Assembly: GCF_002284565.1 (NCBI RefSeq)
Contig: NZ_NPKI01000039.1
Location: forward strand, 1 to 61,937
DNA length: 61,937 nucleotides
Reading direction: 5' to 3'
Source: Mesorhizobium mediterraneum
Lineage (GTDB): Bacteria; Pseudomonadota; Alphaproteobacteria; Rhizobiales; Rhizobiaceae
Shown here: in pieces, positions 18,662-27,566 of the stretch
How the letters are laid out: each line of letters opens with the position of its first letter
How positions within the stretch are numbered: position 1 is the stretch's first letter
Translations under genes and position numbers: made by a program
The notes under the pieces: generated by a model
The model's input: only the letters and a program-made list of their open reading frames with translations
Databases searched by the model: none
Told to the model about the DNA's origin: nothing

Positions 18662-19146
18662 CGTCGCTGTCCGACGCCGTGCGAGCCAGGAACTGCTCCG
18701 TGGTCGCGGGCAGGTTGTTTTTCAGCCACTCGGCCATCGCCTCCTCTTCCCGCAGGTTTTGCTCGCAGACGCGGGCGACCTCTGTTTCGCCAAGAGATTC
18801 GGCGGATCCTGTAGGAGGCAATCTCCATATGCTCGAAAGTGTAGCTCGCGAGTGAGCCTTTCATCACCTCGTCCCCTGCGAAGACGCCGCTCAGGGACTG
18901 CGCCGCCGCCATCAGCTTGCCGCCGGCGTCCTTCAGCGTGGATGTATCCTCGTCCAAACTTTCCAGGCAAGTTCTGAGGCGTGCGGCCTGCCCCTTCGTC
19001 TCGTCGACGTGCTGGCTGATGCGCTTACTGAGCTCGGGATAGCTCTCCAGCCGGCTCAGCTGTCCATTCAGCATGGTTTCGGCCTGCTCCTCCATCGCAT
19101 GCGCGTCCCTGAGCCACTGGATAAGCCATTCACGGGTGTCTGACAT
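18648..19146 (-). pseudogene. DUF892 ferritin-like protein, frameshifted by a small deletion
   Basis: The start matches YciE/YciF-type ferritin-like proteins: WLRDAHAMEEQAETMLNGQ, then EHMEIASYRI. At about 18800-18812 the frame changes. The family C-terminus (AESLGETEVARVCEQNL through to a stop at 18648) continues in another frame. The missing bases, roughly TGATCGCCGCC by comparison with the family sequence, are not a homopolymer, so a real deletion of about 11 bases is likelier than a read error. GAGGAG precedes the ATG. The intact family is made under stress. Confidence 0.85.
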
Positions 19147-19404
19147 CGGTTTTCTCCTCTGCTTGCGTCGCCGCAACAACCACCGGGGAGCGAAGTTGGT
19201 TCCTTCATCGATAAAGCCAGGCGGGCCGTTTTTGTCGGATTGAGGCAGCAGAAATTTATCGGTGGCGGAGAAATGCCAACGATCGCTCATCCGCGCGACA
19301 GGGACCCCTATCGAGAAGGCCGACACACCGCCCGAGGTCGCGATTCTTGCTTTTTGACGGCAGTTATGCTAGGTATTTTGGCATGGTGCTGATTTGCGCC
19401 GACG

Positions 19405-19427
19405 ACCCGCCGCCGAGGCGGGTTTTT
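19405..19427 (+). terminator. Rho-independent terminator-like hairpin
   Basis: ACCCGCC (19405-19411) pairs perfectly with GGCGGGT (19417-19423) around a 5-base loop and is followed by TTTT. It lies in the 410-base stretch between the DUF892 remnant and rpsU. No annotated plus-strand gene ends just before it, so it may close a short unannotated transcript. Nothing else is recognised in that stretch. Confidence 0.6.
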
Positions 19428-19556
19428 CGTTTCGGCAGTGGACAGAGCGGCATGATTCTGCTATCAGCCGCCACAATTCGTGGTGTAAATCGCTGCGGAG
19501 GCTAGTGGCTATGGCCGCTTGCCTGTTGATATCAAACACGAAAGACAGGATTGCCC

Positions 19557-19832
19557 GTGCAGGTACTCGTCCGCGACAACAATGTTGACCAGGCGCTTCG
19601 CGCGCTCAAGAAAAAGATGCAGCGCGAAGGCATCTTCCGCGAAATGAAGATGCGCGGACATTACGAGAAGCCGTCCGAGAAGCGCGCCCGCGAAAAGGCG
19701 GAAGCCGTTCGTCGCGCCCGCAAGCTGGCCCGCAAGCGCGCCCAGCGCGAAGGCCTGCTGCCGATGACGCCGCGCCCGGTGGCGGCTGGTGGTGCTGCTG
19801 GCGCCGGCGCTCCGCGTCCGCCGCGGTTCTGA
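19557..19832 (+). CDS. rpsU: 30S ribosomal protein bS21
   Basis: 91 residues, very basic. Binds 16S rRNA in the small subunit and helps initiation. The core VQVLVRDNNVDQALRALKKK and GIFREMKMRGHYEKPSEKRARE is the alphaproteobacterial type. The C-terminus is extended with Ala, Gly and Pro. The start is taken as GTG at 19557, with AGGA 6 bases upstream. A TTG at 19551 would sit directly on the ribosome binding site, so it is unlikely. Confidence 0.95.
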   Translation: MQVLVRDNNVDQALRALKKKMQREGIFREMKMRGHYEKPSEKRAREKAEAVRRARKLARKRAQREGLLPMTPRPVAAGGAAGAGAPRPPRF

Positions 19833-19995
19833 CGCCAATTTTTCGTCCTTTTCGAAGGATATCCAAGGTGGCGCGATGCGTAATCGCCGCCACCTTTTTA
19901 TTTTGAATTCCTCGATTCGGAGAGGCCGGTTCGCGAGGCCGGTTCGGAGGGGGAACAGACCTGACGGCGCGGCGGGCAGTGAGGACAGAGCAGAC

Positions 19996-20841
19996 ATGAA
20001 CGCAATAAGCGTGGAGCGCAGAACCGCATTGCGCGGCTTTGCACTGACGGCAACCTTGCTTTCCGGGCTGGCGCTCGCCGGCTGCCAGACAGCCCCGACC
20101 GGCGAATTCACCAACATCGACAAGGCACAAGGGTCGGCCGAGAACATCTCCTCGCTGTCGGCCGTTATCCAGCGCAGTCCCCAGGATCCGGAAGGCTACA
20201 ATGTGCGTGGCTCGGCCTATGGTCGCGGCGGCCAGTATCAGGCGGCGCTCAAGGACTTCAACACCGCCATCCAGCTCAATCCGAATTTCTACCAGGCCTA
20301 TTCGAACCGTGCTCTCATCCAGCGCTTCCTCGGCGACCAGGCAGCCGCGCTTACCGACTACAACCGCTCGATCCAGATCAATCCCGACTATGACGCCGCC
20401 TATATCGGCCGCGGCAATCTCTACCGCAAAGCCGGCCGCACCCAGGAAGCGTTCAACGATTTCCAGAAGGCGATCCAGCTCGACACGACCGATGCGCGCG
20501 CCTACCACAATCGCGGCCTGATCTATCAGAGCCAGGGCCAGCACGCTTTCGCCATCGAGGATTTCTCGACCGCCATCTCGCTGGCGCCGGACGCCGCCGA
20601 ACCCTACAATGGCCGCGGCCTCTCCTACCTCGCCATGAACGACGAGGATAATGCCTTCGCCGACATCAACATGGCGATCAAGCTCGACGGCAAGAATGCC
20701 GAGGCCTGGTCCAACCAGGCGCTGATCTACGAGCGGCGCGGCGACAAGGCCAAGGCGGCGAAATCCTACCGCGAGGCAGTGCGTCTTAATCCCACCTACC
20801 AGCCGGCCAAGGACGGCCTGGCGCGCACCAGCGCCGGCTGA
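19996..20841 (+). CDS. TPR-repeat lipoprotein (NlpI-like)
   Basis: 281 residues. A twin-Arg-containing N-terminus leads to a lipobox (LALAGC, Cys near residue 28), so it should be a membrane-anchored lipoprotein. Five to six tetratricopeptide repeats follow (about 60-275), for example GYNVRGSAYGRGGQYQAALK and AYHNRGLIYQSQGQHAFAIE. TPR lipoproteins of this type scaffold envelope enzymes. The start at 19996 is the first Met before the signal sequence. It follows rpsU by 163 bases. Confidence 0.88.
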   Translation: MNAISVERRTALRGFALTATLLSGLALAGCQTAPTGEFTNIDKAQGSAENISSLSAVIQRSPQDPEGYNVRGSAYGRGGQYQAALKDFNTAIQLNPNFYQAYSNRALIQRFLGDQAAALTDYNRSIQINPDYDAAYIGRGNLYRKAGRTQEAFNDFQKAIQLDTTDARAYHNRGLIYQSQGQHAFAIEDFSTAISLAPDAAEPYNGRGLSYLAMNDEDNAFADINMAIKLDGKNAEAWSNQALIYERRGDKAKAAKSYREAVRLNPTYQPAKDGLARTSAG

Positions 20842-21003
20842 CCGACGGCGACGTTGGGCCTGATATGGCAGGCCTGCCGTTTGGCATGCCTTCGAAGCCT
20901 TCAATCACTGTGCGTTAACGCCCGCCTTGATCGCGCCAAGTTTTCGGCGGAACGCTCGCGATGCTCAGCCGTTGTTCAAGGCTATTCGCGAAAGGACCCT
21001 CCC

Positions 21004-21477
21004 ATGATCAAGAAACTCGCCTGTGCCGCCGCCCTCGCCGCCACGGTGCTCGCTGCCCCTGCCAGCGCGGGCAGGCTGGAGCTCGGCGTGCTCGACTGCA
21101 CCATCGATGGCGGCACCGGCTATATCGTCACATCCAACAAAGGCGTGGCCTGCACCTTTCGCCCTCATCATGGCGGCCCGCCCGAAGCCTATACCGGGGT
21201 CATTTCCAAGCTCGGCGTCGACGTCGGCAAGACGCACCAGGGCGAATTGATATGGGCTGTTCTGGCGGCCACTCGCGATCGTAATTCCGGCGATCTTGCC
21301 GGCAGCTATTATGGCGTCAACGCCGAGGCCAGCCTGGTGACCGGCGGCGGCGCCAACCTTCTGGTCGGCGGACTGAACAGCGCCTTCTCGCTGCAGCCTC
21401 TCAACGTACAGGCGCAGACCGGCGTCAATCTGGCAGTCGCCGTTACCTCGCTGGAGCTGATCCACTCTTTCAAATAA
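21004..21477 (+). CDS. DUF992 family secreted protein
   Basis: 157 residues. A signal peptide runs to about residue 22 (APASAG). DUF992 features follow: LELGVLDCTIDGG, VACTFRP and GGLNSAFSLQPLNVQ. The two cysteines could form a disulfide. AGGA is placed well before the ATG. Its 3-prime end is followed by a strong hairpin. The family is common in Rhizobiales and has no known function. Confidence 0.88.
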   Translation: MIKKLACAAALAATVLAAPASAGRLELGVLDCTIDGGTGYIVTSNKGVACTFRPHHGGPPEAYTGVISKLGVDVGKTHQGELIWAVLAATRDRNSGDLAGSYYGVNAEASLVTGGGANLLVGGLNSAFSLQPLNVQAQTGVNLAVAVTSLELIHSFK

Positions 21478-21495
21478 GCGGCATAGCGTGGCTCT

Positions 21496-21530
21496 GCGGC
21501 GCGGAACAGGATTGAACTGTTCCGCGCCGC
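21496..21530. terminator. 14-bp perfect hairpin between convergent genes
   Basis: GCGGCGCGGAACAG (21496-21509) and CTGTTCCGCGCCGC (21517-21530) form a perfect 14-bp stem with a 7-base loop. It lies 18 bases after the DUF992 stop and about 85 bases after the convergent ABC permease stop. No T-tract follows on either strand, so it may stabilise 3-prime ends or work as a two-way terminator. Confidence 0.7.
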
Positions 21531-21613
21531 GTGGTCCCCGGCGCGTGGTAGCCTTTTGATTAGGCGCTTTGCGGCTTCGAAATTAACCGATTATCGCGCG
21601 GTGGCGCCAAACC

Positions 21614-22840
21614 TCATTCTGTGCGCAGCGCTTCGATTGGCTGTAGCCTTGCAGCCTTGCGGGCGGGATAATAGCCGAAGAAGACGCCTACAGCCGCCGC
21701 AAAGCCGATAGCCAGCAGGACGGCGCTGAGGTCGATGATCACCGGCCATTGGGCGATAGAGCCAACGGCGATTGCCGCAGCAATCCCAATAGCGGCACCC
21801 AGAATACCGCCGAGCAAGGCCAGCGTTGCTGCCTCAACGAGAAACTGGGCAAGGATATCTCGCCGTCGCGCGCCGACCGCAAGCCGCAGTCCGATCTCAC
21901 GGACCCGCTCCGTCACCGTCACCAGCATGATGTTCATGATGCCGATCCCGCCCACCACCAGCGAAATTGAGGCCACCGCCGAAAGCAGCAGCGACACCAC
22001 GCGCGTGGTCGAACCCTCGACATTCGCAGCTTCGGCGAGGTTGCTCACCACGAAGCTGTCTTCCTGACCCGTCCGCAACCGGTGGCGCTGCCACAGAAGG
22101 TTGCGGATAGCTGCCATCGTGTCCTCTGCCGAGGCCCAATTGGCGAACTTGACCGTGATGCTGTGTACGAAGGTCGGATTGGCGCGGCTCGTGCCGATGA
22201 ACTGACGTCGCACCGTCTTTAGCGGCACAAGTGCCACATCGTCCTGGTCATCGCCCCATACGCTCTGACCCTTCCGCTCCAGCAGTCCGATCACCGTGAA
22301 CGGCACGTCGCGGATGCGAATCGCGGCGCCTACCGGATCGGCTCTTCCGAACAATTTCTCCCGCATCGTTGTTCCGAGGAGCACCACATTGGCGACGCGC
22401 TTGTCGTCCTCCGGGGTCATCTCCTGCCCGACGATAACCCGCCATTCGCGCGCCGAGAAATATTCCGGCGTCACGCCGCGCACCACGCCTTGCCAATTGC
22501 TGGAACCGATCGTGAACTGCTCGCGTGCGTGGAGGAGTGGCGCCGCCACCACGACGCCGGGGATTTCCATTCCGATCGCCGCCGCGTCCTCTTCACTCAG
22601 CCGCGGCGCGCCACCGGCCCCAAGCCGGACGCTGCCCATCTTCGCACTGCCCGGACTGATGCTGATGAGATTGGCGCCAAGGCTGCGGATCTGAGCTGCG
22701 ATGCGTTCGCGCGCACCAACCCCGATCGCGATCATCACCACGACAGCGGCCACACCGATGATGATGCCCAACATGGTGAGCGCGCTGCGCAAATGATGGG
22801 AGCGTAATGATCGCAGGGCAGTTCTTGTGCTACCGGACAT
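21614..22840 (-). CDS. MacB-type ABC transporter permease
   Basis: 408 residues. It has an N-terminal membrane helix (about 20-45), a large periplasmic MacB_PCD-type domain, then three C-terminal helices with GGIGIMNIMLVTVTERVREI and the family-typical ARRRDILAQFLVEAATL. The ATPase is a separate gene, whose stop overlaps this start by 11 bases. Type VII ABC systems of this kind use ATP to drive periplasmic efflux or lipoprotein and peptide export rather than membrane translocation itself. Confidence 0.92.
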   Translation of the reverse strand: MSGSTRTALRSLRSHHLRSALTMLGIIIGVAAVVVMIAIGVGARERIAAQIRSLGANLISISPGSAKMGSVRLGAGGAPRLSEEDAAAIGMEIPGVVVAAPLLHAREQFTIGSSNWQGVVRGVTPEYFSAREWRVIVGQEMTPEDDKRVANVVLLGTTMREKLFGRADPVGAAIRIRDVPFTVIGLLERKGQSVWGDDQDDVALVPLKTVRRQFIGTSRANPTFVHSITVKFANWASAEDTMAAIRNLLWQRHRLRTGQEDSFVVSNLAEAANVEGSTTRVVSLLLSAVASISLVVGGIGIMNIMLVTVTERVREIGLRLAVGARRRDILAQFLVEAATLALLGGILGAAIGIAAAIAVGSIAQWPVIIDLSAVLLAIGFAAAVGVFFGYYPARKAARLQPIEALRTE

Positions 22841-23573
22841 TGTTGTAAGCCAGCGATAGATGGCGAGCGTTACCTAGAGACCGTGCCTGTTGCGCGACAG
22901 GGGTGTCGGACACAACGCGACCATCTCGAAAGGCCACAATGCGATCGGCATGGGCAGCAATCTGCGCCTCATGGGTGACCAGCACAATGGTCAGGCCCTC
23001 TACATTGAGGCGGCGGAAAATCGCCATGATCTCCAGCCCGGTCTGGCTGTCGAGCGCACCAGTGGGTTCATCGGCGAGCAGAAGCAAAGGCTCCGTCACC
23101 AGAGCACGGGCAATCGCAACGCGCTGCTGTTGTCCGCCCGAGAGTTCGGCAGGCGTATGTCTGGCCCGATCGGCGAGCCCTACCCTGGCCAGCATCGCCA
23201 GGGCTGCGCGCCGCCGCTCTCCAGCCCACATGCGGCGATAGACAAGCGGCAGCTCCACATTTTCTAGTGCGCTGGCCCGCGGCAGCAGATTGAACGACTG
23301 AAACACGAAACCGATGTTGCGATTGCGGATTGCAGCGAGCTCATCGTGATGGAGACCACCGACGTAAACCCCGTTCAGGCGGTAGCGGCCTTCGCTGGGA
23401 CTGTCGAGGCAGCCCAGTACGTTCATGAAGGTAGATTTGCCTGACCCAGAAGGTCCGATCACCGCGACGAATTCGCCTCTTTGAATCGTCATGGTCACCC
23501 CTTCGAGCGCCCACACCGGTCCTCCGCCAACACGGTAGCAATGGCGCAGCCGATCGACTTCGATCAGGGCCAT
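22830..23573 (-). CDS. MacB/LolD-type ABC transporter ATPase
   Basis: 247 residues. Walker A GPSGSGKS is near residue 40, the Q-loop in FVFQSFNLLP, the signature LSGGQQQRVAIARAL near 145, Walker B LLLLADEPTGALD and the switch His in VLVTHEAQIA. The start at 23573 lies 7 bases after the adaptor stop; in-frame sequence upstream belongs to the adaptor gene. Partner of the permease downstream. Confidence 0.93.
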   Translation of the reverse strand: MALIEVDRLRHCYRVGGGPVWALEGVTMTIQRGEFVAVIGPSGSGKSTFMNVLGCLDSPSEGRYRLNGVYVGGLHHDELAAIRNRNIGFVFQSFNLLPRASALENVELPLVYRRMWAGERRRAALAMLARVGLADRARHTPAELSGGQQQRVAIARALVTEPLLLLADEPTGALDSQTGLEIMAIFRRLNVEGLTIVLVTHEAQIAAHADRIVAFRDGRVVSDTPVAQQARSLGNARHLSLAYNNVR

Positions 23574-23580
23574 GGATGCC

Positions 23581-25035
23581 TCACCGCAACCGGAACTTGA
23601 CCAGGACGGAAGACGCGTCATCGTCCCGACGCGGAGCAGTGGCAAGCCCTGTAATGACCTGCTGCCCCTCGGTCAGGTCGCCTGCCAGCAACTCTGTTGT
23701 ACGACCGTCGGTGATTCCAAGCCGGAGCGAAACCAGCTTCGGCTCGCGGTCTGGCCCAACTACAAAGACCTCGCCCGGGCTTCCTGCCTCTGCGCCCGTT
23801 TCGGCAATGGCCGGCGCGGTTGAACGCGCCTTGTCCCCGGTATCATTCGGCGGCCGGAAACGCAGGGCAGCGTTCGGCACTTTCAAGACGCCCTGTCGCT
23901 TGGCCACTACCACACTCAGATTGGCGGTCATGCCGGGCAACAGCAGCTCATCGGAATTTTCGGTACCGACCACCACTATGTATGTGACGACATTTTGGAC
24001 GACCTGCGGTGCCTTGCGGATCTGCTTTACCGTGCCGGTGAAGATTCGGTCGGGATAGGCATCGGCGGTGAAAGTAACTGGCTGGCCAAGCGCAAAACGG
24101 CTAATATCGGCTTCCACCACCGAAGCCTCCACCTGCATCTCAGTCAGGTCCTGAGCTATGGTGAACAGGATCGGTGTCTGCAGGCTAGCCGCGAGGGTCT
24201 GACCACCACTAACGGCGCGATTGACCACTGTGCCGGTGACCGGCGCGCGTACATACGTGCGGTCAAGATCGATTTGGGCCTGCTGAAGCACCGCTTCCTT
24301 CTGCTTCACCTGGGCAAGCGTGTTGGCGAGCTCGGCTTCGGCCATATTGAGTGTCGCCTTGGCGGCTCGAACGGCTGCCGATTGCGACAGTTCCTCCGCT
24401 TGGGCAGCAGTCGCCTGCGCCTTGGCAGAGTTATGCGCAGTGTTGTCCCGCTCCCATTCACCCTGCGCGATGATCTTCTGCTTAGCCAGCGAGCGTTTGC
24501 GGTTCACTTCCTGCGCCGCACCATCGAGCGCGATTTCGGCGCGTGCAGTCTGTGCTGCGGCAGAATCATATCTGGCCGCGGCGGTCTCCATCTCTGCCCT
24601 GGCCCGCTCGATTTGGGCTCGCTGTACGGAAACCTGCGTTTGGGCCATCTCCCGTTCGGCAAGGGTTTGCGCCAGTCTTGCTTCGTAAATCTCCGGGTCA
24701 ACCCGGGCGATGACCTGACCCTTGGTGACCTTGGAGTTGAAGTCGACATAGAGTTCCTTCACCCGACCCGAGAGCTGAGAACCGACTTCCACCATAACCA
24801 GTGCGTTCAGCGTGCCAGCCGCCTGAACTGTTGTGATGATATCGCCGCGCTCCACGGCTTGCGAGCGATAGGCGGGGGTATCGGGCCGGATCGAGGACGG
24901 CTTGAGGAGAGCTGAGAGGTTATTGAAGGCCGACAAAACCTGGCCGGAAGTCGCCGATGGCGTCGGTCCCATCGAACTCCCTGGCGTCACCGCGGCGCCG
25001 AGGATTGCCGTAACGAACAGAACGCTGCGCATCAT
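23581..25035 (-). CDS. MacA-type periplasmic adaptor
   Basis: 484 residues. A signal or anchor segment (about 1-17) precedes the lipoyl-like part (VEVGSQLSGRVKELYVDFNS), then a long coiled-coil hairpin with many Ala, Gln and Glu residues (about 115-230) and the beta-barrel domain (APVTGTVVNRAVSGGQTLA). It bridges the permease to an outer-membrane channel, which is not encoded nearby. GGAGG lies 9 bases before the ATG. First of the three coupled transporter genes. The coiled coil is longer than in E. coli MacA. Confidence 0.9.
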   Translation of the reverse strand: MMRSVLFVTAILGAAVTPGSSMGPTPSATSGQVLSAFNNLSALLKPSSIRPDTPAYRSQAVERGDIITTVQAAGTLNALVMVEVGSQLSGRVKELYVDFNSKVTKGQVIARVDPEIYEARLAQTLAEREMAQTQVSVQRAQIERARAEMETAAARYDSAAAQTARAEIALDGAAQEVNRKRSLAKQKIIAQGEWERDNTAHNSAKAQATAAQAEELSQSAAVRAAKATLNMAEAELANTLAQVKQKEAVLQQAQIDLDRTYVRAPVTGTVVNRAVSGGQTLAASLQTPILFTIAQDLTEMQVEASVVEADISRFALGQPVTFTADAYPDRIFTGTVKQIRKAPQVVQNVVTYIVVVGTENSDELLLPGMTANLSVVVAKRQGVLKVPNAALRFRPPNDTGDKARSTAPAIAETGAEAGSPGEVFVVGPDREPKLVSLRLGITDGRTTELLAGDLTEGQQVITGLATAPRRDDDASSVLVKFRLR

Positions 25036-25183
25036 TTTCTGACCACCTCCGAGCCGGAAGGGAAAGGTAATCCCTTCCAGCTCTTTAATCTGTGATCGGC
25101 AATGCCGTAGAGGAACTCATTTCACCTATTGAAGAAATCCATCACAGCAAACCGCACAGAGATCGATTCGAACGTTCCGGATC

Positions 25184-25510
25184 TTACTGCTTGCATTGCC
25201 CCGGATTGCCCTCGCAGGCTGTTTCGGTCTTGTTGTCGATGTTGCCCTTGCCTTCAGCCGTGTCCTGCGTTGCCGTGCCGAACGCATTGCCACTCACATC
25301 CTTCGTGGTCTCATTGCATTGGCAGTCCGGAACCGACCCTGTCTTTGTGCAAGTAGCCACGCCAGCGGCGCCGCAGAAGTCTGTGCACTGCGTCGCCGAC
25401 ACGCCAGGACAGGCGTTCTGCGCTAGCGCGCCGCCTGCTCCAAGCAACAGTGTCCCACCCCAGAAAGCCGCAGCCGCGGCTACCTTTAAACCACTATGTC
25501 CAACAATCAT
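25184..25510 (-). CDS. Small secreted protein with eight cysteines
   Basis: 108 residues. A signal peptide (about 1-31, ending GGALAQ) leaves a mature domain of about 77 residues with eight cysteines (CPGVSATQCTDFC, CTKTG, CQC, C near the end, QCK), which could form four disulfides. A well-placed GGAGGAG precedes ATG 25510. It is 148 bases upstream of the MacAB-type genes on the same strand, so it may be co-transcribed and could be cargo or a ligand of that exporter. Not recognised as any named family. Confidence 0.7.
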   Translation of the reverse strand: MIVGHSGLKVAAAAAFWGGTLLLGAGGALAQNACPGVSATQCTDFCGAAGVATCTKTGSVPDCQCNETTKDVSGNAFGTATQDTAEGKGNIDNKTETACEGNPGQCKQ

Positions 25511-26016
25511 GTTCTCCTCCGAATTTGCCAGAGCTAGAGGGTGCTGCGCAGGCCATCTCTGGCACTGGTCGGCAGCATGAGGGCGCAAGAGAGCCCTCGA
25601 TCCGGCTCGATCGATTATGCTGTGGGAGATGCGGAAGTTATGAGGCCGCCAGTAGCGGGTTACGCCGCCGGGCCTCCCAAGACTCTTTCGGGTGAAGGTC
25701 CCTCTGCGGCGCGTAGAACCGCCGCGATACTTGGCCTGTGCAAATCGGCAACGCTCATTGTCGCGCTCCAGTACGACCGCAAGCAGGATAATATTCGCTA
25801 TTGCTAATATATTAACCGTACCTGCGGAAGTTGGCAACAAATATCTACATCCACCGGTTGACGTGCCGCTAAATCGATTCGGTAGAGCGGCGTCAACATC
25901 GCCATCGGCGTCAGCAGTACCAGATGCGCAGCACGGCGGATCGATGGAGCCGGGACGCACGATCATTTTGACTTCCCGCCTTCATCAGCATTCTCAGCGC
26001 ACCCGCAAAAAACCGC
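25511..26016. other. Intergenic stretch, AT-rich in part, no supported gene
   Basis: About 500 bases between the divergent eight-cysteine gene and the MFS promoter. Around 25780-25850 the DNA is much more AT-rich than its surroundings, and a promoter for the minus-strand gene may lie there. An in-frame upstream extension of the eight-cysteine gene contains a hydrophobic stretch (NILAIANIILLAVVL) but lacks a good start, so it is not called. Confidence 0.5.
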
Positions 26017-26047
26017 TTGAGCTCAACTGCAGTTGAGGTTTTACAAC
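26017..26047 (+). promoter_or_regulatory. MerR-family-type promoter with 19-bp spacer
   Basis: TTGAGC (26017-26022) and TACAAC (26042-26047) are 19 bases apart, the over-long spacing that MerR-family activators untwist. The spacer holds a perfect 16-bp palindrome CTCAACTGCAGTTGAG (26022-26037), close in style to SoxR-type operators. The MFS gene starts 83 bases downstream. No MerR-family gene is in the window. Confidence 0.65.
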
Positions 26048-26129
26048 CCCGAAGCGCCGCTTGCCCTTTGGAGACGAAGGGCGCTCCACCATTTTTTGAA
26101 TCGGCGTATAAGAACGTTCGGAGGGCGGG

Positions 26130-27566
26130 GTGACCGAAACCAGCACAAACAGGGTCGATTGGCGCGCGCTGTGGGCGAGCGGCGATCTGGCGCGCTTCTG
26201 CTTCATCAGCCTCGGCATCCTGCTGCACGCCACCAACGAAACCATGGTGGCAACGGTGATGCCGGCCATGGTCGGCGAACTCGCCGGCGTTCAGCTGGTC
26301 GGCTGGTCGCTGGCAATCTACGAGCTCGGTGCCATCGTCGCCGGCGCCGCCGCCGGACGGCTGGTGAGCTATGTCGCGCTGCGCACCAACATGGTGGTCG
26401 CCGCCCTGCTTTATGCGGCCGGCGCACTGGTCTGCGCCATCGCGCCCTCCATGCCGCTGTTCCTGGCCGGGCGCCTGATCGAGGGGTTTGGCGGCGGCGC
26501 GCTGGTGTCGCTGGCCTTCGTCTCGGTCGAGCGGTTATTTCCACGCGCCATCTGGCCGCAGCTTTTCGGCGTCATGTCGGCGATCTGGGGCGTCGCCGCC
26601 TTCAGCGGGCCGGTGCTGGGTGCGTTGATGACCGAGTTGCTCTCCTGGCGCTGGGCTTTCGGCGTCTTCACGCTCGGCGGCACGGCCATGGCGTTGGCGA
26701 GCTTCATCGTGCTCGACACGCCTGAGGCGACCAGGCCGCAGGCGATCACTGGGACGGCGCCGCCCTTCCCCTTTGCTGCGCTCGGCTGCCTTGCCGTCAG
26801 CGTCGTGCTGATTGCCACGGCCGGGGTCGACATTGCCCTCCTGCGTTCCTCCCTGCTGCTGGCCCTCGGCCTGGTTGGGCTTGCGCTGTTTGTCCGCATC
26901 GATGCGCTGAAGCCGCGCTCGCGGCTGTTCCCGTCGCGGCTGTTCTCTTGGCGCTCGCCGGTCGGCGCAGGCATGACTATGGTCGCCGCGTTCTCCGTGG
27001 CGACCTGTTCCTTCGCCGTTTACGGGCCGCTGCTTCTGACCAGCCTGCACGGCATTCCGATCCTGACCACCGGCTACATCATCGCCGCCGAATCGATCGC
27101 CTGGTCGATCCTGTCGATCCTCGTCGCCAATGCGCCGCCGGAGCGCGAGAGGCTGATCATCACCGGCGGCGCGCTGATGATCGCGATGGGCATCGCTGGT
27201 TTCGCCTATGCCGTGCCGGCGGGTTCGATTCCGCTGATCCTGTTCTGCGCCTTGCTGCAAGGCGGCGGCTTCGGCATTGCCTGGCCCTTCGTCACCCGCG
27301 TGATCGTGGCATCGGCCAGGGATGGTGAGCAGACGATCGCCTCTGCCGCCGTGCCGACCATGCAGCGCATCGGCTATGCGGTCGGTGCAGCGCTGACCGG
27401 CATCGTCGCCAACGCCAGCGGTTTTTCCGAAGGCCTGAACCGAGAGGCGGCAGCGAATGTCGCCACCTGGTTGTTCCTTGCCTTCGTGCCACTCGGCCTT
27501 CTGGGATGCCTTGCAGCCCTGAGGATCTCGGGGCCGGCAGCCCGGCCACAGGAAGCAACGGGCTAG
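26130..27566 (+). CDS. MFS drug-efflux-type transporter
   Basis: 478 residues with roughly 14 membrane helices, fitting the DHA2-like group of drug:proton antiporters. The segment AGRLIEGFGGGALVSLAFVS in helix 5 resembles the antiporter motif C region. The start is GTG at 26130 with GGAGGGCGG upstream. A MerR-type promoter lies before it, which would suit inducible export of a redox-active or toxic compound. Its stop meets the convergent coaBC end with a 4-base overlap. Confidence 0.88.
   Translation: MTETSTNRVDWRALWASGDLARFCFISLGILLHATNETMVATVMPAMVGELAGVQLVGWSLAIYELGAIVAGAAAGRLVSYVALRTNMVVAALLYAAGALVCAIAPSMPLFLAGRLIEGFGGGALVSLAFVSVERLFPRAIWPQLFGVMSAIWGVAAFSGPVLGALMTELLSWRWAFGVFTLGGTAMALASFIVLDTPEATRPQAITGTAPPFPFAALGCLAVSVVLIATAGVDIALLRSSLLLALGLVGLALFVRIDALKPRSRLFPSRLFSWRSPVGAGMTMVAAFSVATCSFAVYGPLLLTSLHGIPILTTGYIIAAESIAWSILSILVANAPPERERLIITGGALMIAMGIAGFAYAVPAGSIPLILFCALLQGGGFGIAWPFVTRVIVASARDGEQTIASAAVPTMQRIGYAVGAALTGIVANASGFSEGLNREAAANVATWLFLAFVPLGLLGCLAALRISGPAARPQEATG

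Noticed and set aside
19360..19392. Sigma-70 promoter with TTGACG near 19357
   Set aside because: No -10-like hexamer is found at a 16-18 base distance.
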